Assembly: GCF_000215935.2 (NCBI RefSeq)
Contig: NZ_AFNU02000009.1
Location: 62,001 to 126,000, forward strand
Direction of reading: 5' to 3'
DNA from: Haloplasma contractile SSD-17B
GTDB taxonomy: Bacteria > Bacillota_I > Bacilli_A > Haloplasmatales > Haloplasmataceae
Length of the DNA: 64,000 bases
Shown here: piece by piece, positions 46,569 through 57,490 of the stretch
How the letters are laid out: each line of letters begins with the position of its first letter
Position numbering within the stretch: the first letter of the stretch is position 1
Program-made: the position numbers and the translations under genes
Notes under the pieces: generated by a model
The model's database searches: none
What the model was told of the DNA's origin: nothing
What the model saw: the letters and a program-made list of their open reading frames with translations, nothing else

Positions 46569-46981
46569 TTATGATGGTGGATTTAATTTCTCTACCATTT
46601 CAAATATTTCCTGGTCATCATCACTAAATGTATATAAATCTATATGCCGTATATATTCACCAGTTTTATAATTCAGTCTAAACCAATAGTATACACATAT
46701 GGATTTAGTTCTTTATACTTAAACACATTATCTTCAATACTATTTCTATTTTTTCTGTCATACAAATTCCACTTTTTGTATAGGTTACCAGTTTTGATTT
46801 CTGTATAACCTAATAAAAATACAAATCTTCTATCTCCAAATTCTATCTCCGTATCCCTCCCACCACTAGGATAGGGACTGTCATCTTTAAATATAGCACA
46901 TCCCGATAATGCGAGCAATACAAAAAATATATAAATATAATTACCATTAAAACTTAATTTTCTTTCATGCATTAACTCCAT
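46569..46981 (-). pseudogene. Small lipoprotein gene with a frameshift
   Basis: The first frame (46981 to 46673) begins with a basic N-terminus, a hydrophobic stretch and the lipobox LSGC, then 70 residues of an unrecognised mature part, stopping at TGA after TIGLD. In the next frame, without a gap, a coding-like stretch follows (YWFRLNYKTGEYIRHIDLY, then SDDDQEIFEMVEKLNPPS) to TAA at 46569. One missing base around 46685-46690 explains this. The intact protein would be about 136 residues. Function unknown; the start is either ATG at 46981 or at 46972, neither with a well-placed ribosome-binding site. Confidence 0.65.
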
Positions 46982-47129
46982 TCACAATATTTCATGATGA
47001 TTATTGTTTTATCCCTATAGCTCATGAATCACTTTTTCATAAATTAATGAACTTATTGAATAATATGAAATATTTTTATAATGTATACACGTCTTGATAT
47101 CGCAATATAATCTATGATGAATGATGAGG

Positions 47130-47160
47130 AGTTGCATTTGCAACTAACTTGTTTTACAAT
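47130..47160 (+). promoter_or_regulatory. Promoter with MarR-type operator
   Basis: TTGCAT (47132-47137), a 17-base spacer and TACAAT (47155-47160) form a good plus-strand promoter. The palindrome AGTTGCA-TT-TGCAACT (47130-47145) covers the -35 box, in the style of MarR-family operators. It drives the decayed marR and the MFS exporter. Confidence 0.7.
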
Positions 47161-47198
47161 GGTAATGTTCGGATTTAAAAAGGCGAGGAAGAAAAAAC

Positions 47199-47519
47199 AT
47201 GGGTCACTAAGATTATTCAATTAGACGATTCGTGTCTATAATTTATCGATATCGCAACAGTTATTTATGTGAAAATTTTAACCCTATGAAATAGAGAGTG
47301 GACTATATATTTATTAAGATTATATTTGTCTTTCTTACTGAAAAAGGGGTTTTCATCATTCTTAAAATCATTGACTCGATTAATGAATGAGAAGCTTATT
47401 TAACACGAGACATTAAAAAAGAGGATATACAAATCATCAAAGAATCATTACAGAAAAAGGCACATAATGCCTGTCACATAGAAAAACAGGAGGTTCATCA
47501 TGAAGAAAATACCTTATAA
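47199..47519 (+). pseudogene. Decayed MarR-family repressor gene
   Basis: Reading from ATG 47199: MGH, stop, then DYSIRRFVSIIYRYRNSYL and ENFNPMK, stop, then a region with shifted frames, and at the 3' end RDIKKEDIQIIKESL and KKAHNAC. The N-terminal part (F.SIIYRYRNSY..E) and the helix-rich 3' end fit the dimerisation helices of MarR regulators, but the winged-helix core is missing and at least two stops interrupt it. It overlaps the start of the MFS gene, as an intact repressor gene of an operon would. Confidence 0.65.
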
Positions 47520-48918
47520 ATGGATTGCCCTATCTTGTACTTCTTTAGGATCATTCTTTTCCGTTTTAAACACAACAACCATTACCATCGCACTACCAGA
47601 AATAGGAAATGACTTAAATGCTAGTACGTCTGCTACGATGTGGACGATTATGATTTACATGCTGACGTTAACAATACTCGTTCCATCAATTGGTCGAGTC
47701 GCTGATATGATTGGACGAAAGAAATTGTTTGTATCTGGTTTTATTGTTTTTACATTCGGTTCTATTCTATGTAGTTTATCACAAACCGGCTGGCAGTTAG
47801 TTGCTTTTCGTTTTATTCAAGCCGTTGGTGGTACATTAATTATAGCGAACACAATGGCAATTTTATCTGATGCTTTCCCTAAGAAACAACTAGGAAAGGC
47901 AATGGGAATTAACGCGATGATCATTAGTGTTGCTTCTGTCTTTGGACCCTTTATAGGAGGCTCTCTTATTGACTTAGGACTTGGATGGCAAAGTATCTTT
48001 TATCTCAACATTCCCATTGGTATCTTTGGAACTATATGGGCTGGTATTCATTTAAAAGAATTAACTTCGCTTCCAAAAGAAGAAAAATTTGATTGGTTAG
48101 GAACAGTTACCTTTACAATTGGTTTACTTTCATTATTAATTGCTTTATCTATTCCGAATGTATATACCACTGAGTTATACATCATTGCGTTTATTCTGCT
48201 TTCGCTTTTCATCTTTATTGAAAATAAAGTTAAATATCCGATGCTTGATTTACGACTATTTAAACACCGTTTGCTAGCATTTGCATACACAAGTACACTT
48301 TTAAATGGTATTGCCAGAGGATCAGTTACCATCCTACTTGTTATTTACTTTAAACAAATCTTAGGCCTAAGTTCAAGTGTATCTGGTTTAGCGTTAATGC
48401 CATTTGCAGGGTCAATCGTAATTATGGCACCCATTAGTGGTATTTTAGCAGATAAATATGGACCACGAGGTCTTAGTGCCATAGGATTACTCATAACAAG
48501 TTCTGGTTTACTAGGACTTATGTTTATCACACAAACAACTCCACTCTATTTAACGATCATATTCATATCTCTTATTGGTATTGGTTCAGGAACATTTTTC
48601 TCACCAAATACAAGTTCAATTATGGGCTCAGTACCAACTGAACGGAAAGGTATAACCGCTGGCGTTCGAACCATGATGAACAATGGTGGGAGAGTGATTA
48701 GTGTTGCACTTGCGATGGCTATTTTTACTGCTGTATCAAAGAATAATTTCGAAGGTCTATTCGCTTTTGACCATATCACAATTGGCGATGGTGGTGCTAT
48801 GGATGTTAATAAATTCATGACAAGTTTAAGACGCGTTTATGCCATTGGTTTTGGACTTAGTATCTTAGCTACAATTCTTTCGTATATGCGAGGAAAAAAT
48901 AAAGAAATTGTTTGGTAA
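47500..48918 (+). CDS. MFS multidrug exporter, DHA2 (EmrB/QacA) type
   Basis: 472 residues with about 14 membrane helices. It has the MFS motif A region GRVADMIGRKKL, the antiporter motif C GPFIGGSLIDLGLGWQSIFY and FFSVLNTTTITIALPEI at the first helix, typical of the DHA2 drug:H+ antiporters. Substrates are unknown. AGGAGG lies 6 bases before the ATG. With the upstream repressor gene destroyed, expression from the promoter at 47130 is probably constitutive. Confidence 0.92.
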   Translation: MKKIPYKWIALSCTSLGSFFSVLNTTTITIALPEIGNDLNASTSATMWTIMIYMLTLTILVPSIGRVADMIGRKKLFVSGFIVFTFGSILCSLSQTGWQLVAFRFIQAVGGTLIIANTMAILSDAFPKKQLGKAMGINAMIISVASVFGPFIGGSLIDLGLGWQSIFYLNIPIGIFGTIWAGIHLKELTSLPKEEKFDWLGTVTFTIGLLSLLIALSIPNVYTTELYIIAFILLSLFIFIENKVKYPMLDLRLFKHRLLAFAYTSTLLNGIARGSVTILLVIYFKQILGLSSSVSGLALMPFAGSIVIMAPISGILADKYGPRGLSAIGLLITSSGLLGLMFITQTTPLYLTIIFISLIGIGSGTFFSPNTSSIMGSVPTERKGITAGVRTMMNNGGRVISVALAMAIFTAVSKNNFEGLFAFDHITIGDGGAMDVNKFMTSLRRVYAIGFGLSILATILSYMRGKNKEIVW

Positions 48919-48980
48919 AGAAAAATATAATATAGAACTTAGATTACGATACTGAAAACAGTTTAACTTAATAAGAAAAC

Positions 48981-49019
48981 AAAAAAGTAAGGAAAAAATT
49001 TATTTTTTCCTTACTTTTT
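48981..49019 (+). terminator. Terminator of the MFS gene
   Basis: AAAAAGTAAGGAAAAAA and TTTTTTCCTTACTTTTT form a long perfect stem. Confidence 0.88.
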
Positions 49020-49139
49020 AAGTTCTATACTTTGTTTTAAAAAAGATGTATGGTGTCGGCAGCACGAAATATGTTCTTTTTATAATACTTATAACTAATC
49101 AATTATTCCTAAATAATAAAATCATTATTTGGTGAGGCC

Positions 49140-49800
49140 GGCCCATGACGATGTGTATCTACGTTCTATGTCACACATTAATAATAAATCATCATCTATT
49201 AAAACAACACACTCTTTATCAATGATACGAGATTCCGCTTCATTATCTAAATAAACTATAATTTGTTATAGTATCTTTTAGTATTTTGTGGATCAAGACC
49301 ACAAATTTTATAATTCCAACTTTTGTTATGTTGAGCATTATTAATAAAGGTATTTATGGTATTGTTTAGTTCATTATTATAGTGATCGACATTTTCTTTT
49401 TATTTTTAAAGTTCTTAATATCTCTAAAGATGATATCATGACATAATAAGTCATATATAGTTTTATTAGTGTTTCCTATTTGATGATTAAATGATATATT
49501 ATTTTTATCACAACAACTAATAATAATGCACCAATATGATAACAAATGGGTTCTTATTGGTATTAAATTTGTGTAAGTACTACTTTCTTGTGTTAACTTT
49601 TCTACAGTTTTAATATATTTATTATTATCAAGTTGCCTATCATATGTACCATTAATAAATCTTTTGTCATAATATCTTTTTTACAATTGTAATTAATTTG
49701 CTTCCTTCCCAACAACTTTTTTTTAAATAAGTACTTTTTAATTAATTTAATAAACTTTTGGGTTTCTATTGAAGATAAATTTTTCTCGTTGATCACCATC
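49140..49800 (-). pseudogene. Relic of an unrecognised gene
   Basis: The minus strand contains coding-like pieces in changing frames: DKRFINGTYDRQLDNN, NLIPIRTHLLSYWC, FINNAQHNKSWNYKICGLDP, QNTKRYYNK, VYLDNEAESRII and CVVLIDDDLLLMCDIERR. No piece is open for long and stops separate them, so the gene is decayed. I do not recognise the family. It overlaps the 3' end of the serine hydrolase gene. Confidence 0.5.
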
Positions 49801-51423
49801 ATAGTCTCTGTATACAAATGATTGTATCTTTTTATTTACATCCCTTAAAAAAGTTATCATCATACTGCCGCAATAAGAATTAAACGTAATAAAATTATCT
49901 TTAATTGATGAATCATATAGAAAATCAATCCCATTTCTATGACGATTTTTGTTTTTAATATGTAATTTACCATTATTAATGTCACATATAAAAGTCGTAT
50001 CCAGTTGACTACAATAATATTCACTCACATATTCGAGAAGTTCTTGATTTGTTAATTGTGGAATAAAGGGATCGAAACGAAATGTCTGATCATTCATTTC
50101 TACATATATACTGTTATTTTTTATTTGACAAGTTATTTTATCATCTTTTGATTTAAATTGATTATCACTAATTTGATATAAGGTAAAGTGATTACTGCGA
50201 TTTGCATTTACACTTAATTCATTGTCTCGATAGGTAACTTCCCATACTGAAGAAGATTCTGCACATTGATAACTAACCTGATGTGTATTTTCATTTAGTT
50301 CTAAGATTGGTAATGCACCTTGATTTTCAATTTGTTTATTTTGTTCCAGGCTTAAACCTAATATTAAGTCTGCAATATAATATTCCAAGTCCTCACCACA
50401 TCTTTTACTTAATTCATAATAACCATAGTTTGAGTTAGATAAAAAGATTATAGCCAAATTGTGATCTGGTATATGCAGGTACATGGATAAGAAACCTGGA
50501 GTGCTTCCACCATGATAAATATGTTTTAGTCCTTTTCGTTCTCTAAGGAACAGACCATAACCATAAGGACATTCCGAACCGTCATTTAGCTTACCTGGTG
50601 AGGTTAATTTTTCTATTAAATTAGGATTCATTTTCCCGAGTTTATTATCATAAAAATTTGCATTCCAAACAACTAAATCATCAACAGTTGTCCATACTTG
50701 CCCAGGTCCATTTAATTCGCAATTATCACTATTTAAACTGTATACATCATGACTTTTCATTTCATTATGTCGATGTAAATAATCGTATTTACAATAACCA
50801 GTAGCACGATGACGAATTACTTTAGTTCGATCATTACGAAAGAACGTGTCTTTCATTCCAAGCACATCAAATATTCTTTCTTTAGCTACCTCAGCTAAGG
50901 TATTTCCCGTAATACGTTCAACAATAATACTTAATAAATAATATCCTGTATTTCCATAAGACCACTGACTCCCACAAGTAAACATGGGTTCTTTAATATT
51001 CGTAAGCAATGTCATAACCTCGTCACTATTCACAAAGTCATCTTCTACTACACCCATTAAAAATTGTGTAATATGATAAAAGTCTTTTATGCCATTACGC
51101 ATATATACTAAATCATCAACAGAAATATTGTTACAATAATCCGGTAATTCAGGAATATAATTTTTAATTGAATCAGATACATTTAATTCGCCTGACTCTT
51201 CTAGTAACGCAATTACAGTTGCAGTAAATTGTTTAGAACAAGATCCTATATTAAAAACTGTCTTATTATTTATCGGTACTTGATGTTCTAGATTGGCTAA
51301 ACCAAAATATTGTTCATAAATAACCGTTTCATCTTTGATAATATTAATCGCACATCCCGGACCATCAGTTTTAATATAATTACCAATTAAATCCTCAATT
51401 TTTTTCTTTATTTGAACATTCAT
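49747..51423 (-). CDS. Serine hydrolase of the beta-lactamase/penicillin-binding (class C) family
   Basis: 558 residues without an obvious signal peptide. SxxK is S61-CS-K64 in FNIGSCSKQFTA, the YxN motif is YGN in WSYGNTGYYL and the third motif is HGG in IYHGGSTPGFL. The N-terminal 360 residues form the catalytic domain; the remaining 190 are a beta-rich C-terminal region as in DUF3471-type hydrolases. It may act as an esterase or D-amino peptidase; real beta-lactamase activity is unlikely for this group. GGAG lies 8 bases before the ATG. Confidence 0.85.
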   Translation of the reverse strand: MNVQIKKKIEDLIGNYIKTDGPGCAINIIKDETVIYEQYFGLANLEHQVPINNKTVFNIGSCSKQFTATVIALLEESGELNVSDSIKNYIPELPDYCNNISVDDLVYMRNGIKDFYHITQFLMGVVEDDFVNSDEVMTLLTNIKEPMFTCGSQWSYGNTGYYLLSIIVERITGNTLAEVAKERIFDVLGMKDTFFRNDRTKVIRHRATGYCKYDYLHRHNEMKSHDVYSLNSDNCELNGPGQVWTTVDDLVVWNANFYDNKLGKMNPNLIEKLTSPGKLNDGSECPYGYGLFLRERKGLKHIYHGGSTPGFLSMYLHIPDHNLAIIFLSNSNYGYYELSKRCGEDLEYYIADLILGLSLEQNKQIENQGALPILELNENTHQVSYQCAESSSVWEVTYRDNELSVNANRSNHFTLYQISDNQFKSKDDKITCQIKNNSIYVEMNDQTFRFDPFIPQLTNQELLEYVSEYYCSQLDTTFICDINNGKLHIKNKNRHRNGIDFLYDSSIKDNFITFNSYCGSMMITFLRDVNKKIQSFVYRDYDGDQREKFIFNRNPKVY

Positions 51424-51763
51424 ACCTATTTCTCCTTTTATATAATTTACAACATATTTCGTATCCTATATATTTAAAAATACCTTTCCAATTTCAGTTT
51501 CTGAGTGCACTTTAATTCAGGAAGTTTATAGTATTAATATCTCACCAAATATCATTATATTTATCTACTATACTCCTCATACTTAAGTTCGAAATAAATC
51601 TAATATAACTTTGTCGTTATTGACTCTGAATGTAACGTTCTTGTATTTCTTATAAGAGGCTAATTGATGATTATCATAATCATTTTTATATGTTGGTACC
51701 CGCGTACATTATAGTCATTTTTATAGTATTTTGCGTAAAAATGGTTAGCTTAAGATAAATAAA
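51424..51763. other. Spacer between guaB and the serine hydrolase
   Basis: AT-rich with stops in all frames. Presumably holds the hydrolase promoter. Nothing else recognised. Confidence 0.4.
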
Positions 51764-51797
51764 AACACCTGTGGTTTTATTATAAACCATAGGTGTT
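51764..51797 (-). terminator. Terminator downstream of guaB
   Basis: AACACCTGTGGTTT (51764-51777) pairs with AAACCATAGGTGTT (51784-51797) with one wobble; TTTTTATTT follows on the minus strand. Confidence 0.82.
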
Positions 51798-51948
51798 ATC
51801 ATTTCTATACATATATTTAAATTAATTATTCTATTTTGGACGTGTATAATATGAAAGTAATTTAAATCTAAGGAGATTCTTTAACACTAATTCTTTGTTA
51901 TTAGTCAGTTAATGTATTCTCCAAGAACCAGGTTTTGATTCTCTATAA

Positions 51949-53436
<1,488 letters not shown>

Positions 53437-53444
53437 TCATTTCT

Positions 53445-54036
53445 TCATTCGATTGTTGCAGGTGGTTTTAATGTTATGTCATAGACAATACGATTAACAT
53501 AATTTACTTCATTGACAATGCGTTTTGATACTTTATCCGTCATTAAACGTTTTCATTACTTGTTCTGCTTCTCCTTTTAGAAGCAAACCATGATCCACAA
53601 ATACGCAGGTTAGTTGAGTACCATTTGCTTGATGAATTAGGACAACAGCAACAGAAGAGTCAACACTACCACTTAATCCACATAAAACTTGCTTATTACC
53701 TACTACTTTTCTAATCTCTGTTATTTGTAAACCAATGAAGTTAACCATATCCCATTTAGTTTCTACTTGACAAATGTCATAGACAAAGTTTTAATCAGCT
53801 GATTTCAAATCTCACTATGCTTAACTTCTGAATGAAACTAGACTGTATAGATCTTTTTCAGGATGACTAATAGCTGCATACGGGCAGCTATTACTAATTG
53901 AATCAATTAGAAACCCAGATGGTAAATGACTAACCTGAACATCATGTGACATCCAGACATCTTGATTAGTTACTTACAATTAATTGGTTGTACTGACTGC
54001 CAAAATCCAATACATTAATTCGATCAAAATTAATAT
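53445..54036 (-). pseudogene. guaA: GMP synthase relic
   Basis: Four pieces of GuaA remain in order. First, FDRINVLDFGSQYNQLI, the N-terminus. Second, after a deletion of roughly 140 residues, VWMSHDVQVSHLPSGF and CPYAAISHPEKDLYSL of the glutamine amidotransferase domain, with stops in what should be the HPEVRHS region. Third, [22 protein letters not shown] (PP-loop, with Gly to Ser in SGGVDSS) to EAEQVMKTF. Fourth, after a second large deletion, [25 protein letters not shown], the C-terminus, ending in TGA where a Trp is expected. It cannot make a working enzyme. Confidence 0.92.
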
Positions 54037-54084
54037 CCTATTCTCCTTGTAATTCCATATCTGATAATAAGTTCTAATAAAAAA

Positions 54085-54111
54085 GAGCAGTCGTATCAAA
54101 CGAATGCTCTA
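54085..54111 (-). terminator. Terminator of the guanine riboswitch
   Basis: AGAGCATTCGT and ACGACTGCTCT form the stem around TTGAT, followed by TTTTTT on the minus strand. It sits between the aptamer and guaA. Confidence 0.85.
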
Positions 54112-54132
54112 TTCCAAAATATGTGAAAGAAT

Positions 54133-54159
54133 ATACTAAGAAATCATTTTTCTTAGTAT
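54133..54159 (-). promoter_or_regulatory. Second hairpin of the riboswitch leader
   Basis: ATACTAAGAAA and TTTCTTAGTAT form a perfect stem between aptamer and terminator, with no T run. Possibly part of the anti-terminator exchange. Confidence 0.5.
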
Positions 54160-54175
54160 CCTTCTATTTACATAC

Positions 54176-54242
54176 TTCGTAGTCCTAAAATTTACGGTTT
54201 TAGGGTAGAGACTTTCGATCCTTATCATCGATGATATACGAA
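54176..54242 (-). ncRNA. Guanine riboswitch
   Basis: The minus strand shows the purine aptamer: TTCGTATATC, GATAAGGATCGAAAGTCTCTACC, CCGTAAATTTTAGG and GACTACGAA. P1 is TTCGTA/TACGAA, the GTCTCTACC and CCGTAAA elements are present, and the base deciding specificity in GACTACG is C, which pairs with guanine (U in adenine riboswitches). It controls guaA-guaB. Confidence 0.9.
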
Positions 54243-54870
54243 TATTGACTCTATTCTACACAAATATCACCCACAACACAACCTGAAAGCGTTATTGTTT
54301 TTATTTTTTTATTAAAAATTTAATTTTATTTGTGATTTCCCTCTTAAAAAATCAAAAGCTCCAATTATGAATTTTCATAATTGGAGCATGCAATAATACG
54401 GTAATATGATAGGTCATTACTTACCGATATAACCAAACTTATTTCGTCTAATTAATCATTTATTAAACTAATTATATCATCAATGTTTATCATTTCATTT
54501 AATAGATAAGATTCAAGTTCATGCACACCTACCTTACTTGATCATAACAAAACTATCTATTAATTATTTACTTAGAAGTTAAAATCTAAATTATAAACTA
54601 TAGATTTCAATATCACAATATCAATTATATACTTAAATTTATCAGTGTCAGTCACACCAACAGTTACAATGGCGGGACAAACAAACAATAGTTAATCCTT
54701 TTTTTCCTTATTTAATTATCGTAACATTTAACATTTATTAAGGTGGTAGTAAATATAACACGAGGAGTTGTAGTTTCACTGAGCGAGGAAATGCTCATCT
54801 CAAGCACTTATTATTTAGGATTGTTAGTTTCTATTAAACGAATATTGATGTACTAAAAGCTTATTATCAT
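54243..54870. other. Spacer with a hairpin
   Basis: AT-rich, with one perfect 13-bp inverted repeat at 54358-54387 (GCTCCAATTATGA) that has a T-rich stretch on the minus side, so it may be a back-up terminator. A 37-codon plus-strand frame at about 54740-54858 has no clear support. Confidence 0.5.
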
Positions 54871-54908
54871 AAAAAAAAACGACTCGAAGGTAAACCTTAC
54901 AAAGTCGC
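54871..54908 (-). terminator. Terminator of the desulfoferrodoxin/surface-protein operon
   Basis: GCGACT..AAGGT and ACCTT..AGTCGT form a stem at about 54879-54908; nine T residues follow on the minus strand. Confidence 0.82.
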
Positions 54909-55044
54909 CATAGTTGCGTGCATGAATAAACTACGTAGAATTATATTTTCCCTATATATAAAGAAAAATTCTATTAAATAGACATTGCCTTACAGTCATA
55001 TAAACTCGTTCTTTTGTCAAGATGAGGTTGCTTTCACGCACATT

Positions 55045-55416
55045 TTAGTTTAAACTCCATAATAAATGAAGGGTACAATAAGCGAAAACATTAATAATTT
55101 CTTCATCTTCACCAACTAAAAAATCTACAATAGGAGTATCTCCTACATTCAAATACTTATATTGTATGCCCTTATCCGTTTTTAAAATCACCCATGAAAT
55201 ATAATGGACATGAAGCATTGGGTGCTCATCTTTGCCAATTGTGATCGTAACAAAATTTCCTATTTTTCTAACCTGTATTAAATGGTGATCTATTTCCTCC
55301 AAAAAGGTATTTGTTTTAAGTTCTTCCATCTCATTTTTACAACATAACATCTTGCTATTATTATTAAACATGTTAATACTTATTTCATTGCAATTAGTGC
55401 ATCTATAAAAATTCAT
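55045..55416 (-). CDS. Desulfoferrodoxin (superoxide reductase)
   Basis: 123 residues. The rubredoxin-like N-terminus has YRCTNC and CC at 25-26 (four Cys iron site). The SOR domain has DHH, DEHPM, HVHYI and YCTLHLLW, supplying the four His and one Cys of the catalytic iron. It reduces superoxide to peroxide without making oxygen, usual in anaerobes or microaerophiles. It starts 3 bases after the leucine-rich-repeat gene's stop, so it shares that transcript, which is a curious partner for a surface-type operon. Confidence 0.88.
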   Translation of the reverse strand: MNFYRCTNCNEISINMFNNNSKMLCCKNEMEELKTNTFLEEIDHHLIQVRKIGNFVTITIGKDEHPMLHVHYISWVILKTDKGIQYKYLNVGDTPIVDFLVGEDEEIINVFAYCTLHLLWSLN

Positions 55417-55418
55417 AA

Positions 55419-57479
55419 TTAATTCACCTTTTTATTATTTAATATAACAGTTGTTAAACCTTTTGGCCAAAATGACTGATCATTTTCTTTATTTACATCT
55501 TCTGTTGTAAATAAACTACCTACATATTCAAGTTCATTTTGTTTCATGTTTAAATAACTAATATTCTGTAGATTTCTTAAACTACTTTCTAGTTGCCCCG
55601 TTAATTCACCTTCAAAGGTTAGTTTTTCAATGCTATTATTTGTGGATGAAAATGTTTCAACATCCATTTTAAAACCCTTTAATACAACTACTTCCCCTGT
55701 ATATTTATATGATTTATTTAACTCTGAGTAATTCATTGGAACTAAAATATTATGACCAATAAATGGAATCACCAATCTTTCTAAATTAGTGCAGTTTTCA
55801 CCAATCAAAGCTCCCTCAATTGACTCAATACTTTTAGGAAATACTACCTCTTTTAAAGCTGGAGAATTATTAATTACGTTAGTTTTGGTTTTAGTAATAT
55901 TATCAGGAAATGTAACTGATTTCAGGTGTTTAAAACCATCAATATAATGATCCACTAGAATATAATTAAAATCCCTTTCTAATACATTTAATTCCTCTAA
56001 ATTAGGGAAATTACCATAAAAATTTAGACTTTTTTCATAATTGGGAATCGACAATATTTTTAAACTGTAACATTGATCAAATGCATTATTCTTAATATCA
56101 TTTATTGTTGGGCTTATGTATATCTCTTCCAACATAAAACATGATTGAAAATAGGATTGTGGTACAGTATTAGTTCCGACAATTTTAACTTTTTTAATAT
56201 TATTGTTACCGTTGGCAAAAATGTCTTTAAACTGTGTTCCAATAATCGGCATTTCAATTTCCTCTAATGACATTTGTATGGGATGTAATGTAGCTTCTGA
56301 TAGTTTAATTTGCGGATGAAGTTTTAAAAATTTAATTTTAGTATTAGCAAAAATATCCTTTTCAAGGGTTATGTCTTCAATATTAATAGTCAAATCCTCT
56401 AAGGTATAAGTAGAATTTTTAAAGGCGTTAACATCAATCGATTTGATATTATGTTTTTCAGCTAATGTAATTGACTTTAAATTAGGTGCAACATTAATCA
56501 AAACATTATTATAAGTTTCTAAACCATCCTGTAGTTGATAATTTCTTAGACCACTTTTATAAAATGCTTGATAATCAATCGTTGTTTCATTTACTTTAGT
56601 AACATCTAAGGTTTTGAGTCTCCTAGCGTTATAAAAAGCTCCTTTTTTGATTTTATCTACACGTTCAAATTTAATAGATTCTAATAAAAAATTATTTTTA
56701 AAGGCATTTTCACCTATTTTTGTTATTGATGATCCAGTTACATTTTGAAGTAATAATGAATTTGCGAAGGCTTCATCACCAATCTCAATGTCATCTGCGT
56801 CTATTGTAACTGATCTTATCAAACTATTTTTAAATGTTTCATCTTCAATCTTAACTACCTTCTTTTGATCATAATAATCTGGAATAATAACAGTTCGATC
56901 AGAACCATTATACTTAGTTATTGTTATTGTATCGTCATAATTTACTTTATAATCAAAATAATCATTCATCTTAGTATGTTTTTTATAATAAGTATTAAAG
57001 TTAACAGAAACTAAATATATTAATAAAAACGATAGAAAAATCGGTAAAATAATTGATGAATATCGTTTACCAACCTTGATTTCTTTGATATGAAGAATTT
57101 TAGATTTAAACACATTATTATTAATATTTACTTCATTGTTCGGATCCATAGCATCAAAATTAACTTGTAATAGTTTGCATTCTATCTTTTTACAATTATC
57201 GTTTAATTTAATTTTAGAAGATGGTATAAATATTTCTTTACCTTTAACTTTTAAGTCATTATATTTATAAACACTTTTCTTAATTTTTTTATTAGCATCA
57301 TTTAATTGTGTAACTTCAAACTCTAATTCCTTTAAAGTCTTAGTGTGATTATTAATAAACTTTATTAGAACAAATCTTTCGTTCTTAGTCCCTTTAAATA
57401 TGGCATGTTCTAATAAAGATACAGTATCATTATTTTCTAATACATATTGTTTTTTATCAATAAAAGTATAGTTCTTCAC
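55419..57479 (-). CDS. Membrane-anchored BspA-type leucine-rich-repeat protein
   Basis: About 686 residues. A first domain of about 140 residues without signal peptide resembles a region found before the helix; a single transmembrane helix lies at about 143-162; then about 500 residues with LRR_5/BspA-like repeats (IEDETFKNSLIRSVTI, IGENAFKNNFLLESI, IKKGAFYNARRLKTL). With this layout the N-terminus should be cytosolic and the repeats outside. BspA-type proteins bind host or matrix proteins; the ligand is unknown. The start is probably GTG at 57479 (7 bases after GGGGG) instead of TTG at 57482. Confidence 0.8.
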   Translation of the reverse strand: MKNYTFIDKKQYVLENNDTVSLLEHAIFKGTKNERFVLIKFINNHTKTLKELEFEVTQLNDANKKIKKSVYKYNDLKVKGKEIFIPSSKIKLNDNCKKIECKLLQVNFDAMDPNNEVNINNNVFKSKILHIKEIKVGKRYSSIILPIFLSFLLIYLVSVNFNTYYKKHTKMNDYFDYKVNYDDTITITKYNGSDRTVIIPDYYDQKKVVKIEDETFKNSLIRSVTIDADDIEIGDEAFANSLLLQNVTGSSITKIGENAFKNNFLLESIKFERVDKIKKGAFYNARRLKTLDVTKVNETTIDYQAFYKSGLRNYQLQDGLETYNNVLINVAPNLKSITLAEKHNIKSIDVNAFKNSTYTLEDLTINIEDITLEKDIFANTKIKFLKLHPQIKLSEATLHPIQMSLEEIEMPIIGTQFKDIFANGNNNIKKVKIVGTNTVPQSYFQSCFMLEEIYISPTINDIKNNAFDQCYSLKILSIPNYEKSLNFYGNFPNLEELNVLERDFNYILVDHYIDGFKHLKSVTFPDNITKTKTNVINNSPALKEVVFPKSIESIEGALIGENCTNLERLVIPFIGHNILVPMNYSELNKSYKYTGEVVVLKGFKMDVETFSSTNNSIEKLTFEGELTGQLESSLRNLQNISYLNMKQNELEYVGSLFTTEDVNKENDQSFWPKGLTTVILNNKKVN

Positions 57480-57490
57480 CAATACACCCC

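Noticed and set aside
54740-54858. A 37-codon plus-strand frame (GTG start, contains VVVSLSEEM) between two terminators.
   Set aside because: The start is a weak GTG without a clearly spaced ribosome-binding site and I recognise no family.
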